Shown one piece after another: positions 46,826 through 58,099 of a DNA stretch of 64,000 bases (its first letter is position 1; the number at the start of each line of letters is the position of its first letter). The stretch is taken from NCBI GenBank assembly GCA_029207755.1, contig JARCOQ010000074.1, forward strand, positions 1-64,000. The letters are read 5' to 3'. Made by a program: the position numbers and the translations under genes. The notes under the pieces are model-generated. The model worked only from the letters and a program-made list of their open reading frames with translations, was not told the origin of the DNA and did not search any database. The DNA is from Chamaea fasciata (taxonomy: Eukaryota; Chordata; Aves; Passeriformes; Sylviidae).

Positions 46826-47110
46826 GGAATGGTTGGGATGGGAAGAGCTCTGCAGTGCTCATCTCATCCAAACGCCTGCGATGAGCAGGGACATCTTTCA
46901 CCAGATCAGCTTGTTCAGAGCCCTGTTCCAGCTGGACTTGAATGTTTCCAGGGAGGGGGCATTGACCAGCTCTCTGGGAAAGCCTGTCCTGGTGGATCAC
47001 CAGCCTCATGCTCAAAAATTTCTTCCTTATCTCTCCGCATCTGAACCTCCCTTCCTTCAGTTTAAAACCAGCACCCTTTGTCCTATTGGGACAGGCCCTC
47101 CTAAAACCTT
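46826..47110 (-). mobile_element. CR1 LINE 3'-end fragment
   Basis: The plus strand has the antisense CR1 tail in order: GAATGGTTGGGATGGGAAGA, then CTCATCTCATCCAAACGCC, then TTCCAGCTGGACTTGAATGT, then TTTCTTCCTTATCTCTCC and CCTTTGTCCTATTGGGACAG. This is the common short CR1 3' fragment of bird genomes, here reversed. Diverged but clear. Confidence 0.8.
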
Positions 47111-47689
47111 TGTCCACCATTGCATTCCCAATGAGCCAGGTTTCCGTGGCAATTGCCAGGACAGGTGACCCAGGTGTGCTGTCCCAGGGAGGGTTGCCAT
47201 GGAACCAGTGCCCAGCACTGCCCCTTTCTGCCTGGCTGAGCTGCCTTTGGCCCTGGCAGCGGTGTTTGCTGCTGGTTCCGCGGCGCCTGAGCAGCCGGCG
47301 CGGCACAGGGCAGGTGGCCGTGGCACAGCCCCCAGCAAGGGATCCCCTCTGGCTCTGGCCACTGACACCAGCCCTGGGCAAGGGGCCCAGGCACTGGGCT
47401 CAGGCCAGTGTCCATGGCCACAGCCCCTTGCCATGGCCCCGGGCAGCTTGGGATGATGATCCAGCCTCCCTCCTGGCCCAGGCCTGGGCTGCAGCGCCCT
47501 TCCCCACAGCCTGTGTGCACAGAAGCACTTCCAGGGCTCTCTGCATTTCCCTTGCCCTCACTCTTGCCTCACTCACACACCTCCCAACAACCCACCTGGA
47601 GCTTTGACTTGCAAGGAGTTCAAAGCTTGTCTGTCCTTGAGGAGTTGGTCTAATTCTGCCTCCAGCCGACTCTAAATTTTTGTTTATTG
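47111..47689. other. No gene recognised; GC-rich
   Basis: GC-rich sequence with open chance frames on both strands. No motif or repeat family could be assigned. Confidence 0.35.
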
Positions 47690-48165
47690 TACATCTTCGT
47701 TGGTGTCTAAAACATTCCTTGCATGGTTCTGCCTTGGGGAAGGGGAACCTCCTTGGTGACACCTTGGGCTTGCCACAAATTGAGGAGATTGTTTGGAACT
47801 TAGGAGGTTTTGATTGCTAAGAAAGGAAGAAAACCTCTCTTTGTCTGAGTGAACCCAGTTCTCTGAGCAAAGCAGGTCCCAGGTGAGTGAGGAGAGGCAG
47901 GATGGGGTTAGGGAATGTGGAGCATGGTTGTCCAAAGTGGATCAGAGCTCAAGGCACAGCTCCTCTGACCAGGCCAGACTTCCTTAGGAGAGACCCTGGA
48001 TCAGTATCAGTCACTTGAATGCTGCAATGACCTCTGCTCTCAAGAGAAAAATACCCCCTTTGAAAAGAAGAGTGTTGATTCCTTCGACGCTCTTTGAAAT
48101 ATTTCTCCATAACTCTAGGAAAAAAGACTTCCTAAGGAACTGCACCAGGCCAGAAGGAAATCAAG
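47690..48165. repeat. Interspersed repeat, copy 1 (inverted partner at 55105-56225)
   Basis: This segment matches, as reverse complement, 56225-56131 and then 55509-55105. Landmarks are ACATTCCTTGCATGGTTCTG near 47710, a word ending GAGCAAAGCAGGTCCCA near 47880, and the CTCTGCTCTCAAGAGAAAAA stretch near 48030. Copy 2 is interrupted by a solo LTR that is absent here. The copies differ by roughly one base in eight by eye. The element family is unknown. Confidence 0.7.
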
Positions 48166-48239
48166 GCACAGCCGTGGTTTGTCAGGACTTGCTTTCTCCT
48201 AATGAGCCCAGTGATGCATTTGGTGCTGAGCCCTGGAAC

Positions 48240-49140
48240 CTCAGGGCCTGAGAAGAGATTCCACAAACCTTTCCAGGAGTCAAAGTCAGAGGAAAAACCC
48301 AAAGTGTCTGGAAGCATTAAAGGGTCACCCTGTGGTCCATCCCCAACACAGGTTCCTCATGGAGTCCTTGGAGGAGAGAACTGGAGGCCAGGATTGCACC
48401 AAAACCTCTCAGAGACTCAGTGTGGGAAGGAAAAACCCAAAGTACCTTAAACACCCTGAGTATCTCAAAGCATGAATGAGCCCCACTGAGTGTCAATGCA
48501 CAGCTCTCAAGGGACTCCTTAAAGCAGATAATTGGGGCCATGATTGCACAAACCTCTCAGAGACTCAGTGGCAAAAAGAAGTGCTTAAATGTCCCCGATT
48601 ACCTTGAAGCATGAATGAGCTCCACCGAGTGTTGTTACTGAGTAAAAATCTCAAGGGACTGATTAGAGCAAATAATTGGAGGCCACGAGTGCACAAACCT
48701 CTCAGACTCAGTGTCAAAAAAAAGTCCTTGAATAAACCTTGAGTAGCTGGAATTACTGATGAGCCCCACTGAGTGCTTTTACTGATTGAGAATCTCAAAG
48801 GACTTGTTAAAGTAGATAATTTGGGCAACAATGGCACAAACCTTTCACAAAGTCAGTTTTAAAAGGGAAGCATCAAGTACCTTTAAAAACCTGAAGTGCT
48901 TTGAAGCATTAATGAGTGCACTGAGTGTCATTACTGACAAAGCCTCTCAAGGGACTAATTAAAGCAGATAACTGGAGGCCGTGATTGCACAAACCTCTCT
49001 GAGACTCCAAGGCAAAAGCAAAGCCCTAAGTCCTTTGAAAAGCCTGCAGTCCCTGGGAGCATTAAGGAGCCCCCAGGGCCATTCCTGCCCAAGGCTCCCC
49101 AGGGACTCCTTCCAGCACATCCTTGAGGCCACTGGGATGG
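48240..49140. repeat. Tandem repeat, unit about 147 bases, about six units
   Basis: Units contain AxxTGCACAAACCTCTCAGA, then a GACTCAGTG word, an A-rich link, GAAGCATTAATGAGCCCCAC, and TCTCAAGGGACTxxTTAAAG. The AACCT(C/T)T word falls at 48264, 48403, 48553, 48696, 48839 and 48992, spacings of 139-153. Units are 70-85 percent alike by eye. No coding frame is maintained, because unit lengths vary. Confidence 0.8.
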
Positions 49141-49264
49141 GAGGGGGATGCCGAGGGCAGGACAAGGGGCTGACAGTGCCCAGCCTTGCCGGGGCTGTGC
49201 CAGGAGGCCCCAGGGCCTCAGGACAAGGTGACTCCTCACGGCCCTTGGTGGCACAGAGGCTGCT

Positions 49265-49620
49265 GTGGCCCAGGGCACCAAGACTTGGCTTCTCTTTGTC
49301 CCCACGTGTCATCACTGCCTGCAGTTCTCTGCTCTGGCTGGGGCCTGGGGACACTTTCTCTGTCGTGTCCCTCAGCGGGACCCAGTAAAACTTCAAGAAA
49401 CTTTGGAGCTGGATTCTGACTTTGAATTCTTGAGAGGTTTCTCCAGCTCCCTCTCAGGGACTGATGTTCAGGGCCTCAGCACAAGCCTGGAGAGGGTCAC
49501 TCAAGCCCTTGTGCCGTGTCTGTGCTGCTGAGCTGGGCCGGGCTCCTGGCACAGAGGCAGCTCCTGGCAAGGGCAGCGCTGCAGAGAGACAGCTCTGCCC
49601 AGGAGCAGCTCCTGTGCCCA
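49265..49620. repeat. Interspersed repeat, copy B (partner at 1555-1900)
   Basis: Homologous in order and orientation to 1555-1900, as described there. Here it directly follows the 147-base tandem array, so the array may be part of the same larger element or its usual flank. Copy A lacks the array. Confidence 0.6.
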
Positions 49621-50937
49621 GCCCAGCAGGGCTGGGGCACTGCCTGCAGCCACCCCGGGCACAGCACACAGGCACAGAGGGCTTCAACTCAGCCTGGGCT
49701 GGCAGCACAGAGCAGAGCTCACTGAGGGCTCACTGGGGGACAAATCCTCGCAGCGTTAGGAAGAGTCACTCCCAGGCTGGGGGAAGAGAAGCTGCAGCTC
49801 CTGCAGGGATCTCCTGAAGCTGGCACATCCCACAGCTTTAAGGCCCTTCCAGGAGGACTCTCAGCGTGGCTGCAGAGCAGGCATGTGGCCCCAGGGCAGG
49901 GCTGGGTGTCCCTGCTGCAGCACCCGAGGCACAGCACAGGGCAGCTCCCTGTTGCCGGGCTCTGCTGCAGGGCTGAGCAGCCGGGGCTGCAGCCAGGGGT
50001 GCCCAGGGCTGTCGTGCAGAGCAGGGTCCTGCAGCCCAGGGCGCTGCGCTGGGCCAGGGACCCTGCTGCCTGCCAGGGACAGCTCTCAGCTGGCCCGGGG
50101 AGCTGCTGCCAGCGCTGGGGAGAAGCTGTGGGGGGAAGGAGCCACCCTGAGCAGGGCAGGTGCTGCTGCTGAGAGGGGCTGTGTGGGGCAGGGCTGCTCC
50201 CAGCTCCAGACCAGCCTGGGCACAGCTCCGGAGGACACTTGCCAAAGGAAGCTAAGCCTGGTATTGCTGCAAAGACCAGGAGCTTTCCTGAGAGTGTTTT
50301 CAATTTCCTGCTTGGAGAAGGATGGGAAAGTTGGGGTGATGACAAAAACATTTTTGCTTTTGATGCATTTTTCATTTATTCGTAGCTCTGTCAACTACTA
50401 TTATGTAGTTATAAAACTATTATCTTTAATCAACTCTATTCAACTACTATGACTCTATTCAACTACTTTTATATACTTGTATTACTATAATCTTTCATTA
50501 ACTCTACAACATTTCCTACCCTTTATCTTAGATTTTAGAACAATAAGCTTCAAAATATATTCCTGAAATACTGCCCAGTCTTATTGTCAGGAAGTGGACC
50601 TACAAGATGAACATTTTGTTTTTAAACCAGAGTGTGAGCAGTCAGAAAAAAAAGTGGCACAAAGAAGCCCTTGGACCTACTCCAATGGGTTGACCCAGGG
50701 GTTTGTAGCTGTGGATACTGAATTTCCTATTCGATGTTTCTGTTAAATATCCTAATTAATCAACCTCTAATCAATTGTTGAAATCAGGGGCTGGGTGTTC
50801 CTCATTCCCACTGAGACACCTGGAAGTTTCCAAGAAAGGTCTGGTTTTTACTTCACTGTGGTAACGCTGTTGCAAGGGTTTTTTTTCTCTTCTGATTATA
50901 GGCAAAAGAGGATGAGTGAAGCAGAACAGGAATTGTA
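49621..50937. other. No gene recognised; GC-rich then AT-rich
   Basis: 49621-50230 is GC-rich. 50380-50530 is AT-rich, with a repeated word around CAACTCTATTCAACTACT. Nothing else could be supported. Confidence 0.35.
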
Positions 50938-51010
50938 ATCACAGAACCACAGAACATTCTGAGTTGAAAGGGACACCTAGGATCATCAGAGTCATGTTTA
51001 ATCATGTACA
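50938..51010 (-). mobile_element. CR1 LINE 3'-tip fragment
   Basis: AATCACAGAACCACAGAACA then TTCTGAGTTGAAAGGGACAC and AGGATCATCAGAGTC is the antisense of the very end of a CR1 element. It is only about 70 bases long. Confidence 0.6.
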
Positions 51011-52400
51011 GAGACTCCTGATTTGTAACTTTGGGTGGTCAGTCTCTCTGCTGGGAGCCTCCTAAAGGGCCTTCAGCCACTCCTCAGCCCTCAGCAGCAG
51101 CAGCAGCATCCCCTCTGCAGGGCCCAGCAGGGCTCTCCTGAGCTGCCCTTGCCCAGCTGCAGACAGACCCTGCCCCAGGCCGGGCCCTGCAGACAGGCAG
51201 GTTTCTGTAGGGCTGGGCCCAGGGCGCAGAGGGTGGGATGGGCTCTGTGAGCACTGGCAGGGACAAGGCTCCTCTCAGGAGGGAAATGTCCAGGCCCAGG
51301 GAGAGGCTCAGGGAAGGAGAGGGGGCTGAACAGAGCAGTGCTGGGGGCAGGAGGGCACTGTGGGTGTGTGGGAGGTGCTGTGCACAGCTGGGCACGGGAA
51401 CACTGTCCTGAGTGCCTGGCTGTGTCTGCCCTGCCCTCCCAGGCACAGCCCCACAACATCTTCTCTTGGTTCTGCCCTCCCCTGGTACTGTCACTGTCAT
51501 CTGGTGCTCTCAGGGAGGCTCTGGCATTTGCAGCAGCTGAGCCAGGCACTGCCCTTGGGATTCTTGCCAGGCAGCTGTGTCCATGGGAATGGGGTGTCCG
51601 AGCTTCCCTGTGAGCTGTGTGGCTGCGGGCAAAGCAGTCCATGGGAAAGGGGAATGAGCTGAGCCCCCTCCCTGAGATCCCATCGTGGGCACACCCGGGG
51701 ATCTCCTTGCTGCATCCTTCCAAGCTCTGAGCTGCCCTCCTGCCTGCAGATCTGTGCCAGAGCCTCTGGCAGTTCCCTGAATGTGCCACGGGGAAGTGCA
51801 GAGATGCCACAGCTGAGGAAATGCTGTTGGGTTTGCCAAGGGAGCTGTGAGTGTCCTTGGCAGAAGGGGGTGCTGAGGACCTTGCCCAGAGACCTTTGGA
51901 GAGGGTGAGACATTCAGGGATCCCTCTGCTCTGGGCAAGGTCTGGTGCAGCAGAAATGCTGGGGATTTCTGACCTCAGAGAACCAGGAATGATGTGTGGG
52001 CAGGAAAATAATGCCTATAATTCCTTCCTGTTCTCCATGCCCTTTAGAAGTGGGAGTGAAGATGGCAACAAGCCTTTCTGCATTAGGAGTGATTCCACTG
52101 ACAAATCCTGAATATCCAGGCTTGTCCCTCTGCCACATGGCCAAAAACCCAGGGCAGCGGGGCAGGGACGGCTCCTGGAGAGCCCCCATGCACAGGCCTG
52201 GCTGCTCCTGGCACACTCAGGCAGCACAACTGGAGCTCAGGCAGGGACCTGGGTGAAGGTTTTCCCAGAGCAGGAACAAGGGTGGGTGAATCACAGTGGG
52301 ACAGTCCACAGGGAATGAGCCATGTTTGGCTCAAAGCAGCCTGTCCTGACTTGTCACTATCCTTTATCCGTGAACACGTCCCCATGTGCAGCCACAGCAA
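51011..52400. other. Upstream flank of the olfactory receptor remnant
   Basis: GC-rich sequence without a recognised gene. It runs up to the receptor start. No splice site or promoter can be assigned with confidence. Open frames on both strands are compositional. Confidence 0.35.
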
Positions 52401-53326
52401 ATGTCCAACAGCAGCTCCATCAGCCGCTTCCCTCCTGCTGGCATTGGCAGACACGCAGCAGCTGCAGCTCCTGCACTTCTGCCTCTTCCTGGGCATCTCC
52501 CTGGCTGCCCTCCTGGGCAACGGCCTCATCATCAGCGCCATAGCTTGCGGCCACCACCTGCACAGCCCCATGTTCTTCTTCCTGCTCAACCTGGCCCTCA
52601 GCAGCCTGCACCACTGTCCCCAAAGCCATGCACAATTCCCTCTGGGACACCAGGACCATCTCCTACACGGGAGGTGCTGCACGGCTCTTTTTCTTTCTGT
52701 TCTTCATGTCAGCAGAGTATTTGCTCCTGACCATCATGTGCTATGACCGCTCTGTGTCCATCTGCAGACCCCTGCACTACAGGACCCTCCTGGGCAGCAG
52801 AGCTTGTGCCCACATGGCAGCAGCTGCCGGGGCCAGTGCCTTTCTCAATGCTCTCATGCACACGGCCAATACATTTTCCCTGCCCCTGTGCCATGGCAAT
52901 GCGCTGGGCCAGTTCTTCCACGAGGTTCACCAGATCCTCAAGCTCTCCTAGTCCAACTACTGCTTCAGGGAGTTTGGGTTCATTGGTTTTCCCATCTCTT
53001 TAGGATTACGTTGTTTTGTGTCCATTGTTTTCTCCTCTGTGCAGATCTTCAGGGCCGTGCTGAGGATCCCGTCTGAGCAGGGATGACGTCACAAAGCCTT
53101 TTCCACCTGCCGCCATCACCTGGCTGTGGTCTCCCTGTTCCTCAGCACTGTCACGTTTGCTCACCTGAAGCCCCCTCCATCTCCTCCCCATCCCCGGATC
53201 TGGCCCTGTCAGTTCTGTTCTCGCTGGTGCCTCCAGCCATGAACCCCCTCATCTGCAGCCTGAGGAAGCAGGAGCTCGGGGCTGCAGTGTGGAAGACTGA
53301 TGGCTGGATGGTTTCACAAACGTTAA
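52401..53326 (+). pseudogene. Olfactory receptor (family-14-like) pseudogene
   Basis: Remnant of a single-exon seven-transmembrane odorant receptor. It starts MSNSSSIS and, after an early frameshift, shows LLALADTQQLQLLHFCLFLG and the TM1 word GNGLIISAIACGHHLHSPMF. A deletion and frameshift follow in TM2/3. The end of TM3 reads MCYDRSVSICRPLHY (a variant of MYDRY). TM4-5 follows to a TAG at 52949-52951. Later pieces in shifted frames include RHHLAVVSLFLSTVTFAHLK (TM6) and PPAMNPLICSLRKQEL (TM7 end), with a final GWFHKR and TAA at 53324. At least three lesions make it non-functional. Bird genomes carry large, recently expanded families of such receptors, and the word pattern fits that group. 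Confidence 0.85.
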
Positions 53327-53410
53327 ACTGCTGGCCAGTGTCTCAAAATCACTTGTCATAAAAGTCAGTTTTGATACCTCTTGTTGCTTTACTTTGGAGG
53401 TTCTTTTCCT

Positions 53411-54376
53411 TTGTTTTACTTTTATAATATTGTCCACAAAGCCGTGTCACTGTTTGTGCCATTTCTCATTTTGTTTGTCTCCACCTTCCCTGTGGCCACA
53501 GACTGTGTCAATGAGGGGCTGCACTCCTGGTGGCTTTAAAGGAACCCAAGGATCTGGCAGGCAAGTTTTCTGCAGAGATCCCCCTTTGGTTCTCTTCTCT
53601 GGATGAGAGCTGGGGGCAGATCAGTGCTGGCACAGCAGCTGTGCCCAGGAGCAGCAGCCCTTGGTGTTGGCAGCGCTGCTCCCGTGGCCCTGCCCCGCTG
53701 CCCTCCTGGCCCTGGTGTTGCTGTAGGGCCGGAGTGCTCTCGGCGCCGGGCACAGGGCTGGGGCTGGCAGTGCCGGGGCTGCAGCAGGGACAGGCCATGG
53801 GCTCCGCTGGGGCAGCGCTGACGCCTCAGGGCAGGGCCTCGCTGCTCCAGGCTCCTTGCCCAGGCTCTCTCCAGAACACGCCCAGGCCCAATGCTGTGCA
53901 CGGAAAAGCCCCGTGAGCAGCCCCAGGGTGGCCGTGGGCAGGCTGGGGGCAAACAGCACGGCTGGGGCTCTGCAGGGTCCCTGGGGGAGACGGGAAGGAG
54001 CAGCAGAGCAGGGGCTGATCCATCCCCACTGTGCTGGACACCCCCGGGCAGCGTCCCAGAGCGTCCTCATGCACCTGCCAACAACATCCCCCCTCTGCAG
54101 CCCTGGCCTCTCTCCCAGCTCACACGGGGGCCGCATCCTTGCAGGCACAGACACGGCAGCTCTGGCTCAGGAGCCCCTGTTTGCAGTGCCCAGAGCAGGC
54201 CTGAGCACCCCCATGGTGTTGGTGTGGGGAGATGAACCTGAGGGAGCACAAATGCCATCAGCCCCTGGGGCCAGGAAGGGCTGGGGGACAGGAGGGAAAC
54301 CACTCAGTTCTGTCCTGGCCTCTGAAGTCAGCCAGAAGGTTCGTTCCCATCAGCTGGGAGTTTCCTGTGCCACTGC
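53411..54376 (+). repeat. Inverted duplication, left arm
   Basis: This segment is nearly identical to the reverse complement of 63033-64000. Frames of 72-178 codons are shared with only single-residue differences. The homology begins at or before 53411 (its partner is the last base of the window) and ends at CCACTGC near 54376. It lies directly downstream of the olfactory receptor remnant. Confidence 0.9.
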
Positions 54377-54420
54377 TGACCTATTAAAATATGGATATTG
54401 ATCTACTATCGATACCCAAC

Positions 54421-55110
54421 TGTGACAGACAGAAGACTCTCTAACAGTTTAGAGTTAGAAAGTGTATGTTTAATGCAACGCCAGGCAGTTGTGTGCGATC
54501 ACTCCCTAAAATGCACTGCCAAGTTACAAAATCTCTTTCTTTTCAAAAGTGTTGAATATCCAAAATACTAATACATATTTATAGCACTAAAACCTCCCAT
54601 TCTCTGCTTCATATTATAATTAGCTAAAAAGGTATTAAGCGTGTGTAGTTTGTTCTTTGAATTGGGTCAGTGGTCCTTTATATGGGGAGGGGGCGTAAAA
54701 AAAGGAAGTAAGTGGAGTCTTCGTCATTGTAAACTTTCAACCTTTACAATGGATATCAAGATAAATGATAACTGGTCAAACTCCTGTTTCCTTTCTCCGT
54801 GACTGTTGAATGGGTTTTAGGATGCTCGAGGATTTACAATTGTCTGTGTTCCTAAATCTATTTATCAGTTTCTTCTGTTTCTCATTATAAACACAGCTAA
54901 ACAAACACAAAAATGACAAGCAATTAGTTATTTAGATCCCGGATCGTTATCCTTGATCGGAATCCTTTCATCCAACCATTAACTTCTAATTCTTTCCAGT
55001 ACAGCTTATCTATCTACCTACTTGAACTAATTCTGGCAAAGCTTATCTTTAGCTAAAACATTAACTTTTCTCAAATCCTTACCTCCTTTGAAATTCATCT
55101 CTCAGCTCTC
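54421..55110 (-). mobile_element. LTR-like repeat, minus-strand copy
   Basis: Its reverse complement matches 58385-59040 across most of its length. Shared words include CTGATAAATAGATTTAGGA, a CCCCCTCCCC run, GAATGGGA and ACATACACTTTCTAACT. The TGTCACA 3' end suggests an LTR. Beyond that end, both copies continue into the same flank GTTGG(A/G)TATC, so they descend from one insertion that was later duplicated. Confidence 0.6.
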
Positions 55111-56225
55111 CCTTGATTTCCCCGTGGTCTGTTGCAATTCATTGGGAGATCTTTTTTCCTAGAGTTACGGAGAAATATTTCAAAGGGCTTCTAATAAACG
55201 CACATTCCTATTTTCAAGGGTGTATTTTTCTCTTGAGAGCAGAGGTGATTGCAGCATTCAGTGACTCATATTGACCCAGGGACTCTCCTAAGCAGGCAGG
55301 TCTGGCCTGCTCAGAGAAGCTGTGCCTTGAGCTCTGACCCAGTGGACAACCTTGCTCCACATTCCCCAACTCCATCCTGCCTCTCCTCGCTCACGTGGGA
55401 CCTGCTTTGCTCGGAGAACTGGGTGCACTCAGGCAACGAGGGATTTCCTTTCTTTTATTTTAGCAATCCAAAACCCCTGAGCTTCCCCATGGAAAACAGA
55501 CAATCTCCTTGTAATAGATACATAGTATTAAATTCGTGGATTAAAATTGTGTGTATTAAAACTTTGCAGTGGAATGTAAAAAACCCCTGAATTCCTGGAA
55601 AGAGTTCCAGGGCATCTCTTCGCATACCACAGTCTTTTCACAGTCCAAAGGTGTTACCTCGACATCTGCCAGAGAGGTAACCGGGAAACGGCCCATTAAG
55701 CATGGGCTGGCCACATCTTCACAGCTCATCAGGAGATCCGATACCAATCTGGGCAGAAACCTTCTGACAGAAGATTCGGAGACTTTTCATTCAGACGTCT
55801 TCTCAATTTCTCAGGAAACTCTTTCAGATATCCCTTGCGGACACCAGACATTTCAATGATTATGTTATGTACATGATGTCATGTTCTTCGGGTTCTTTGT
55901 TACCGTCTTGTTTTCGCCTCAGGGTAGAAAAATGGTCTAAAACACCTCCCCTGAGACCCCGAATTTGTGGGCAGTACTCCGGAGAAGCACCCTTTGCTGC
56001 TCCCGGGTTGTCCACCCAACATTCGATCGATGTTGTCCTGATTTATCGTGGCATTTCCCGAAATTACTTTTCAAATTTGTTAAATAAATCTTTGATTTTG
56101 GAAATTGGCTCTGATCGTTTATACCATCCTCAGGTGTGTGCCAAGCCCAAGGTGCCACCAAGGAAGTTCCCCTTTCCCAAGGCAGAACCATGCAAGGAAT
56201 GTTTTAGACGCACAGGAAGTTCTAA
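55105..56225. repeat. Interspersed repeat, copy 2, split by a solo LTR
   Basis: The reverse complement of this interval, minus 55510-56130, matches 47690-48165. The break falls between CAATCTCCT and CAGGTGTGTGCC, which are continuous as CTCCTCAATTTGTGGC in copy 1. This makes copy 1 an empty-site control for the LTR insertion. Confidence 0.7.
55510..56126 (+). mobile_element. Solo LTR with 4-base target-site duplication
   Basis: 617 bases starting TGTAATAG and ending TATACCA, flanked on both sides by TCCT (55506-55509 and 56127-56130). AATAAA lies at 56093-56098, near the 3' end, placing the LTR on the plus strand. The paralogous locus at 47.7-48.1 kb lacks it. Internal retroviral genes are absent, as after LTR-LTR recombination. 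Confidence 0.7.
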
Positions 56226-56760
56226 AATAAACACAAATCCAGAGCCTGGGCTCTCTCACTGTTCCCGGCTCCTGCACAGTCCCTCTCTCAGTCCCTTGGC
56301 CCCCCGGAATCCCCTCTGGGGCTCAGAGAACAGCCGGCAATGGAAGCTTGCCCTGAAAAGGCACCATTGTGGTGCTCCCCAGCCAGGCCAGAAATGGAAC
56401 TTTGTTCCTTTAGCCTGGGTGCAGAGACCCCCGGGGCCTTTTCTGCACAGAGTTCCAGCCCCCAGCGTTTGCTGAAGGCGCTCTCTGCACATGTCACACT
56501 GCCAGGGCCCTGTCCTTGCTGTCACCTGCTGTGGCTGGGCCCAAAGAGAGCTCCTGCGCTTGCATTTCCAGCTGCTGTGCAACCAAAGCTGAGGGATCTG
56601 GAGCTGCCTGAATGCAAAAACTGAAACACGAGCTTCTCTCGAAGGGGAAATCTCCCCCTCCTGTGCTAACCCATGGCAATGCTGGCAAATGCACCAGCCA
56701 CGGCCAGAATTCAGATTTCACTGCTAAACTTCCTTATATCCAGGGATAGTTCCCATGGGA
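56226..56760. other. No gene recognised
   Basis: Ordinary to GC-rich sequence with chance frames. No motif is supported. Confidence 0.35.
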
Positions 56761-56769
56761 ATATTGTCA

Positions 56770-57105
56770 GGACAAGTCTGGCTGGCAGTGGTTTCACAAG
56801 GGTCACTTCCCATCTGTCCCCAAAACTCTAGGGAAGGCTTTGTGCTTTCCTTCCAATGGGAAAAAAACCCTGTCCTGCTTCTCCAGGTGCCCATGGCTGA
56901 GATTGGGATTCCACCTCCAAAAATTCCCTCTATCCAAAGCCTGCTCCCAGACAAAATCTGCCATTAATGACAAGTCTGGGTGACCTTGGCCTAGTGAGTC
57001 TCTCACCTGCCTTCCAAACCCTGGGGCTCTGTGTTTTCCTTCCTACGGAAAAGAACTGGCCTTCTTGTCCAGGTGCCCATGGCCAGAACTGGGATTCCAC
57101 CTCCA
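56770..57105. repeat. Two-unit tandem duplication of about 190 bases
   Basis: Two diverged units both begin GACAAGTCTGG (56770 and 56969) and contain TGTxxTTTCCTTCCxAxGG and CCAGGTGCCCATGGC, then GGGATTCCACCTCCAA. Spacing is 185-199 bases because of small gaps. Non-coding. Confidence 0.65.
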
Positions 57106-57419
57106 ACATTGCCTCTTGTGAGAGACTGGAGGAGATTGTTGGCTGGAAACATTTCGTGTGAGGGGGAGGAAGGGGCAGAGGCAGCCTTACCCTGCCCTGA
57201 ACCCCAGCACTTCTCAAAGCATTGACTTGACCCTGTAACCCAAATCCCCCAGAGCCTCTATCCCAGCCCAGCAGCGTCTGCCAATCCCTGGCGCACCAAA
57301 GGCAATGCTCCACACCCACCTCTGCAGCCCCCAGCCCAGCTCCTGAGTGACCAGATGACCCAAAGTCCCATCTGGGGGAGGGGCCCAGGAAGACCAAGGG
57401 GTATTTTAGGCTGACCACA

Positions 57420-57790
57420 AGGCAAGCACACACGTTGACCCTAGCTCCTCTTGGAATTTCTGTCTGAACACTGCTGGAATCCAGGAGCTGGTAGCAGTGT
57501 GTGTTCTTCTCTCTATCTCTCTATATTTTATTTGTCTTTCTCTCTTTCTGTGTCTTCCTCTTCTAATTCCCTCTTCTTGCAAATTTTGCTTAACTTAAAA
57601 TTGAGCAGGCTTCCAGTTTGTGAAGTTGAATGGGCCAAGTTAACGCTTTGAGCAGTGTTTTTTTGTTGACTGAATGTCATAGTAAAGCTTTTGCTCAAGT
57701 TTCTCTGATTTTCTAAAGTTGCCAGTAAAGGCTGTTTTGTTGTTTTAAGCTTCTGAGAATCTCTTGTCGGTACTTCTCCATTGTTTCCAA
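57420..57790. other. Pyrimidine-rich, LTR-like sequence of unknown family
   Basis: A CTCTCTAT... pyrimidine run is followed by TTTGTGAAGTTGAATGGGCC, TGACTGAATGTCATAG and AAAGTTGCCAGTAAAGGCTG. The texture resembles the R/U5 part of a bird LTR, but boundaries and family could not be set. Confidence 0.35.
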
Positions 57791-58099
57791 CTCAGAGTAC
57801 ACAAGCAATTGTAATTCCTTTGCAATGTCTCACGGAGAGAGTTGTTTGGGGGTTGGGGCTCAGGGCTTCTCTGTCCTGCTTGGCGCAGCCCAGGCAGGGC
57901 TTTCACAGCCACATCCCACACTCCGTTTCCCACCTGGACCCGCTGGTGCCTCTGAGTTCTGCTTGCCCAGCCCCAGGGACGCTCTCCTTGTCTGCCCATT
58001 CCCCCACGGTCTCTGGGCAGGGGTGGCCTCAGTGGGAGCTGTGACACCCTCCCTCAGACACTTGGAGGCTGCTGCTGGGTTGGACTTCTCCAGAGGCTT

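Noticed and set aside
46233..47381. 382-codon minus-strand frame
   Set aside because: It runs through an antisense CR1 tail and GC-rich spacer, so the openness is compositional.
48240..49140. Zinc-finger or other repeat-protein gene
   Set aside because: Unit lengths of 139-153 bases do not keep a reading frame, and no Cys/His pattern is present.
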